Source: an uncultured Olegusella sp.
GTDB lineage: Bacteria; Actinomycetota; Coriobacteriia; Coriobacteriales; Atopobiaceae
DNA length: 16,886 nt
Direction of reading: 5' to 3'
Assembly (NCBI RefSeq): GCF_947253395.1
Contig: NZ_CAMXYY010000029.1
Coordinates: forward strand, 1-16,886
The stretch's first letter is position 1; each line of letters opens with the position of its first letter. A program made the position numbers and the translations under genes. This document shows positions 14,283 to 16,886 of this stretch, in pieces. The notes beneath the pieces are model-generated. The model had not been told where the DNA came from. It did no database searches and was given only the letters and a program-made list of their open reading frames with translations.

Positions 14283-15098
14283 TCAGCTATTAAGCAGGGC
14301 GAGAACCGCACGCTTTGCTTCCAAGAAAGCAGATGTGAGCTCAAAGTCAGCATCACTCGACCCGCTCTTGCGCTGTACCAAAACCTCGCCCACAATATGG
14401 CTTGGTTTTCCTGCAGATGGATTGCCACCCAGCACATATACTCTACTTGCCAAGGCAACTGCTTCATCTACATCATGGGTAATCATCAACGCTGCCACGC
14501 CAAGCTCTCGACTTGTCAACACAAACCACTCGCGCAGGTCTTTGCGGGTAATTGCATCAAGCGCCGAAAACGGCTCGTCCAACAGCATCACATCATTGCC
14601 CATCAGGTATGTACGCAAAAAAGCAGCGCGTTGGCGCATACCACCCGAAAGCTCCGATGGCCACTTATCCTCGGTATCAGCCAAACCAAAACGCCCCAGC
14701 AACGGTCGTGCTTGCTTGTGTGCCGCCGCTTTGCTCATGCCTTTAAGCGTTAGCGGCAGACACACATTGTCCAGCACCCGTTTGCTGGGGATAAGCAAAT
14801 CTTTTTGAAACATGTAGCTCACATGACCTGGAAAGCCCGTCACATCTTTCCCGTGAAGCAGAACCTGCCCCTCTAAAGGTCGTGTAAGCCCAGCTAAAGC
14901 ATGCAAAATCGTAGTTTTTCCACAGCCTGAACGCCCCACCATGCAGACAGTTTCACCGGCATCCACCGTAATATTTACATCAGCTACAACAACGTGTGAG
15001 TCATCCCAAGACAAGCTCAGCTGCTGCGCTTTTAGAGCAGGTACCGTCATAACATCATCCGCAAAAACAGAAGAATTTTCAAAGGCCGCAGAACTCAT
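14283..15098 (-). CDS. thiZ: ABC transporter ATP-binding protein (ThiZ-type)
   Basis: A 271-residue ATPase of the nitrate/taurine/pyrimidine-precursor ABC class. Walker A is GRSGCGKTT at 55-63, the Q-loop is Gln98, the signature is LSGGMRQR at 150-157, Walker B is VMLLDEP at 170-176, the D-loop follows, and the switch His is 208. All ATPase motifs are intact. It energises import through the adjacent permease. The start is two bases after the binding-protein stop, with CGAGG 7 bases upstream, so translation is coupled. The N-terminal ~18 residues before the family core are unusual but harmless. The name ThiZ rests on the neighbouring binding protein; the ATPase alone does not tell the substrate. 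Confidence 0.85.
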   Translation of the reverse strand: MSSAAFENSSVFADDVMTVPALKAQQLSLSWDDSHVVVADVNITVDAGETVCMVGRSGCGKTTILHALAGLTRPLEGQVLLHGKDVTGFPGHVSYMFQKDLLIPSKRVLDNVCLPLTLKGMSKAAAHKQARPLLGRFGLADTEDKWPSELSGGMRQRAAFLRTYLMGNDVMLLDEPFSALDAITRKDLREWFVLTSRELGVAALMITHDVDEAVALASRVYVLGGNPSAGKPSHIVGEVLVQRKSGSSDADFELTSAFLEAKRAVLALLNS

Positions 15099-15100
15099 AG

Positions 15101-16150
15101 TTATGCCTCGAGGTACTGAGTATCAAAGCCTGCATTAACATCAAGCTCTTTTTCTACCAACTGATTATCGTTGAGCCACTTATAAAAGCTGCTCCAACGA
15201 GCAGAATCAATAATGCCCCAGCTCGTAGCGTCAGCCGTATACTGACCTGCAAGGAATTCTTGGCTCTTCTTTACCAAGTCAGCATCAAGTTCAGGTACCT
15301 GCTTGCACAAAATATCTGCCGCCTCATCTGCATGGTCAACACAGAACTCATAGCCCTTCTTGACTGCACGCAAAAAAGCCTTGGTAACTTCAGTATTCTT
15401 CTTCATATAGTCAACGTTACCTGCAATAACAGGCGTGTAGTAGTCAAAGGTCTCATCAATTGAGATAAAGGAGAAGTAGTTCACATCGACCTTCTGCAGA
15501 GCAGCTTGTTGTACAGCCCAGCCTTCGTATACCCATACAGCGTCGTACATCTTTGACTGAAGACCCGCAACATCGTCATTGGTGGTATAGGGTACCAAAG
15601 ATACCTTGGACCAATCTCCCCCATCCTTTTCGACGATTTGCTTCATAGTAGCTTTCTCGATGGGCATCTCCCAGGTAGTGTATTTATGGCCCTCCAGCGC
15701 CTTGGGACGAGCAATACCATCTTCCTTACGAGACATAATGCCTGAGGTATTGTGCTGTACCATCGCAGCGATTGCAGTAATGCCTGTATTGCCTCCAGCG
15801 ATATCGTTAGCAATATAGTCCTGATACGACACGCCAAACTGAGCCTGGCCCGTACCGATCATTGCGTCGGCTCCGTCTTCGGCAGGCTGGACAATCTCCA
15901 CCTCGAGACCCTCATCGGCAAAGTAAGCTTTTGCAGCAGCAACATAGATGCCCGTGTGATTGGTATTGGGTGTGTAATCCAAACAAAAGGTCAGTTTTGT
16001 TGTTTTTTTAGCTGCACGAGAACCGTTTGCTGCATGTTCTTTTTCCGCATGAGCACCACAGGCAGCAAGCGCTAGGCTGCCTGCTGCAGTTGCACCAGCA
16101 GCTAAAAAATTACGGCGAGAAATATCCTGAGAAAATTTGATGTGCTCCAT
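15101..16150 (-). CDS. thiY: Substrate-binding lipoprotein, NMT1/THI5-like (ThiY-type)
   Basis: A 349-residue binding protein. It has a twin-arginine signal (SRRNFLA at 11-17) and a lipobox, LAAC, with Cys31. The mature part opens with LTFCLDYTPNTNHTGIYVA; LDxTPNTNHTG is typical of ThiY and yeast THI5/NMT1-like proteins that bind hydroxymethyl- or formylamino-pyrimidine, precursors of thiamin. The following AKAYFADEGL and GTGQAQFGVSYQDY also fit. Its likely job is capturing a pyrimidine precursor outside the membrane for salvage into thiamin. Its start overlaps the permease stop by one base (TAATG). Alternative ligands of the same fold (nitrate, taurine, sulfonates) are less likely given the motif. 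Confidence 0.87.
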   Translation of the reverse strand: MEHIKFSQDISRRNFLAAGATAAGSLALAACGAHAEKEHAANGSRAAKKTTKLTFCLDYTPNTNHTGIYVAAAKAYFADEGLEVEIVQPAEDGADAMIGTGQAQFGVSYQDYIANDIAGGNTGITAIAAMVQHNTSGIMSRKEDGIARPKALEGHKYTTWEMPIEKATMKQIVEKDGGDWSKVSLVPYTTNDDVAGLQSKMYDAVWVYEGWAVQQAALQKVDVNYFSFISIDETFDYYTPVIAGNVDYMKKNTEVTKAFLRAVKKGYEFCVDHADEAADILCKQVPELDADLVKKSQEFLAGQYTADATSWGIIDSARWSSFYKWLNDNQLVEKELDVNAGFDTQYLEA

Positions 16151-16886
16151 TATTGGTCGTTCCTTTCTGCCTTAAGCCAAGGCATTACCAATCGCTGCAT
16201 GAGATCAACAGCTCTCATGAGCAGCAGCGACAAAGCTGAGATAAGAAGAATTACGGCAAACATTCGATCATACGAAAATGACTTGCGGACACGAGTCATA
16301 TAAACGCCCAGTCCCGCAAAACCGCCGAGCCACTCGGCGATAACAGCGCCGACGATGGCGTAGGTAGCGCTAATACGCAATCCAGAGAAGAAAGATTCCA
16401 GCGCAGCAGGTAGCTTTGCATTGATAAACACTTGCATCCGTGAGGCACCCATCGTACGCATAAGTGCGATGAGGTCAGGATCTACCGAGCGAAATCCTGC
16501 AACCAGTGACACAGTTATCGGAAAGAAGGTCGAGATAACAATGAGGATAACTTTTGGCGCCAGGCTATAACCAAACCACAGCACTAACAGAGGTGCTATG
16601 GCAATCGTAGGCACCGTTTGGCTAATCGTTACTAAAGGATTGAGCGCTAGTGCAACCGTCTCAAAGCGATCCATCAGCACAGCGACCACAAAACCCAGCG
16701 CCACGCCGATTACAAGACCTAGAGCCGCTTCTATCAGCGTCGTTATTGAGTGGCTCGCAAGCAAAGCAGCATCGTAGATGAGTGCTTGGACCACTTGGAT
16801 GGGACTGGGCAGCATAAAGTTGGGCACCCAACCCGCTAAGCAGGCAAGTTGCCAAAAGGCAAGCAGGCCAATGATGGCTATGCTAG
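16150..16886 (-). CDS. thiX: ABC transporter permease (ThiX-type), N-terminus beyond right edge
   Basis: The reading frame stays open to the right edge (visible start of frame SIAIIGLLAFWQLA), so the gene is 5'-truncated by the window; the GTG at 16827 is internal, since LPSPIQVVQAL, the usual second block of this family, is preceded by a hydrophobic segment. About 245 residues are visible with roughly five to six membrane spans. The cytoplasmic coupling loop is recognisable: LMRTMGASRMQVFINAKLPAALESFFSGLR, in two parts, ending with AIVGAVIAEWLGG. It forms the membrane channel for the ThiY/ThiZ pair and is the first of the three genes seen in this minus-strand operon. Confidence 0.87.
   Translation of the reverse strand, partial: SIAIIGLLAFWQLACLAGWVPNFMLPSPIQVVQALIYDAALLASHSITTLIEAALGLVIGVALGFVVAVLMDRFETVALALNPLVTISQTVPTIAIAPLLVLWFGYSLAPKVILIVISTFFPITVSLVAGFRSVDPDLIALMRTMGASRMQVFINAKLPAALESFFSGLRISATYAIVGAVIAEWLGGFAGLGVYMTRVRKSFSYDRMFAVILLISALSLLLMRAVDLMQRLVMPWLKAERNDQ

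Noticed and set aside
14147..14467. Small protein encoded through the repeat array on the minus strand
   Set aside because: The 31-base period shifts the frame in each copy, so any peptide is read in three frames; most of the frame overlaps the ATPase gene.
14236..14808. Plus-strand open frame of 190 codons across the ABC ATPase gene
   Set aside because: Antisense to intact Walker and signature motifs; no independent support.

Overview
The window looks like chromosomal DNA of a host-associated actinobacterium of the class Coriobacteriia (Atopobium/Lancefieldella/Olsenella type). This is inferred from protein character: three Tat-exported lipoproteins with SRR-x-F-L signals, a subtype-B tannase-like protein, a CarD-family regulator, an S10 peptidase without signal peptide, and moderate GC. 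No rRNA, tRNA, CRISPR array, phage gene or transposase is visible. Protein-coding genes fill almost the whole window and most intergenic gaps are 100-250 bases.

Layout. 1-2675 (minus): S10 serine carboxypeptidase-like protein followed 39 bases later by the 5' part of rlmKL (23S rRNA methyltransferase), which leaves through the left edge. 2915-5254 (plus): Kup potassium transporter with a long C-terminal extension. 5477-7398 (minus): a small ACT-domain protein followed closely by citrate synthase. 7592-8782 (plus): iron-type alcohol dehydrogenase, closed by a strong bidirectional terminator. 8965-9465 (minus): CarD-family regulator. 9586-11502 (minus): Tat lipoprotein of the tannase fold. 11643-12050 (plus): acylphosphatase. 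12087-12860 (minus): Tat lipoprotein cyclophilin. 13032-13946 (plus): HSL-like alpha/beta hydrolase. 13947-14282: non-coding, with an inverted array of 31-base repeats. 14283 to the right edge (minus): ATPase, binding lipoprotein and permease of a ThiXYZ-type ABC importer, very probably for a thiamin pyrimidine precursor.

How the genes relate. Most transcription units hold one to three genes. Tight coupling is seen only for permease/binding protein/ATPase (one-base overlap, then a two-base gap), ACT/gltA (14 bases) and S10/rlmKL (39 bases).

Most interesting observations. (1) The seven-copy 31-base repeat array at 14004-14235, three copies facing four. (2) The tannase-like lipoprotein appears to have lost its nucleophile and probably the rest of its catalytic triad. 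(3) The RlmL half of the rRNA methyltransferase keeps its THUMP region and flanking conserved segments but lacks the SAM-binding and NPPY-type catalytic motifs. (4) A 9-bp inverted repeat encloses overlapping divergent -10 boxes between the tannase-like and acylphosphatase genes.
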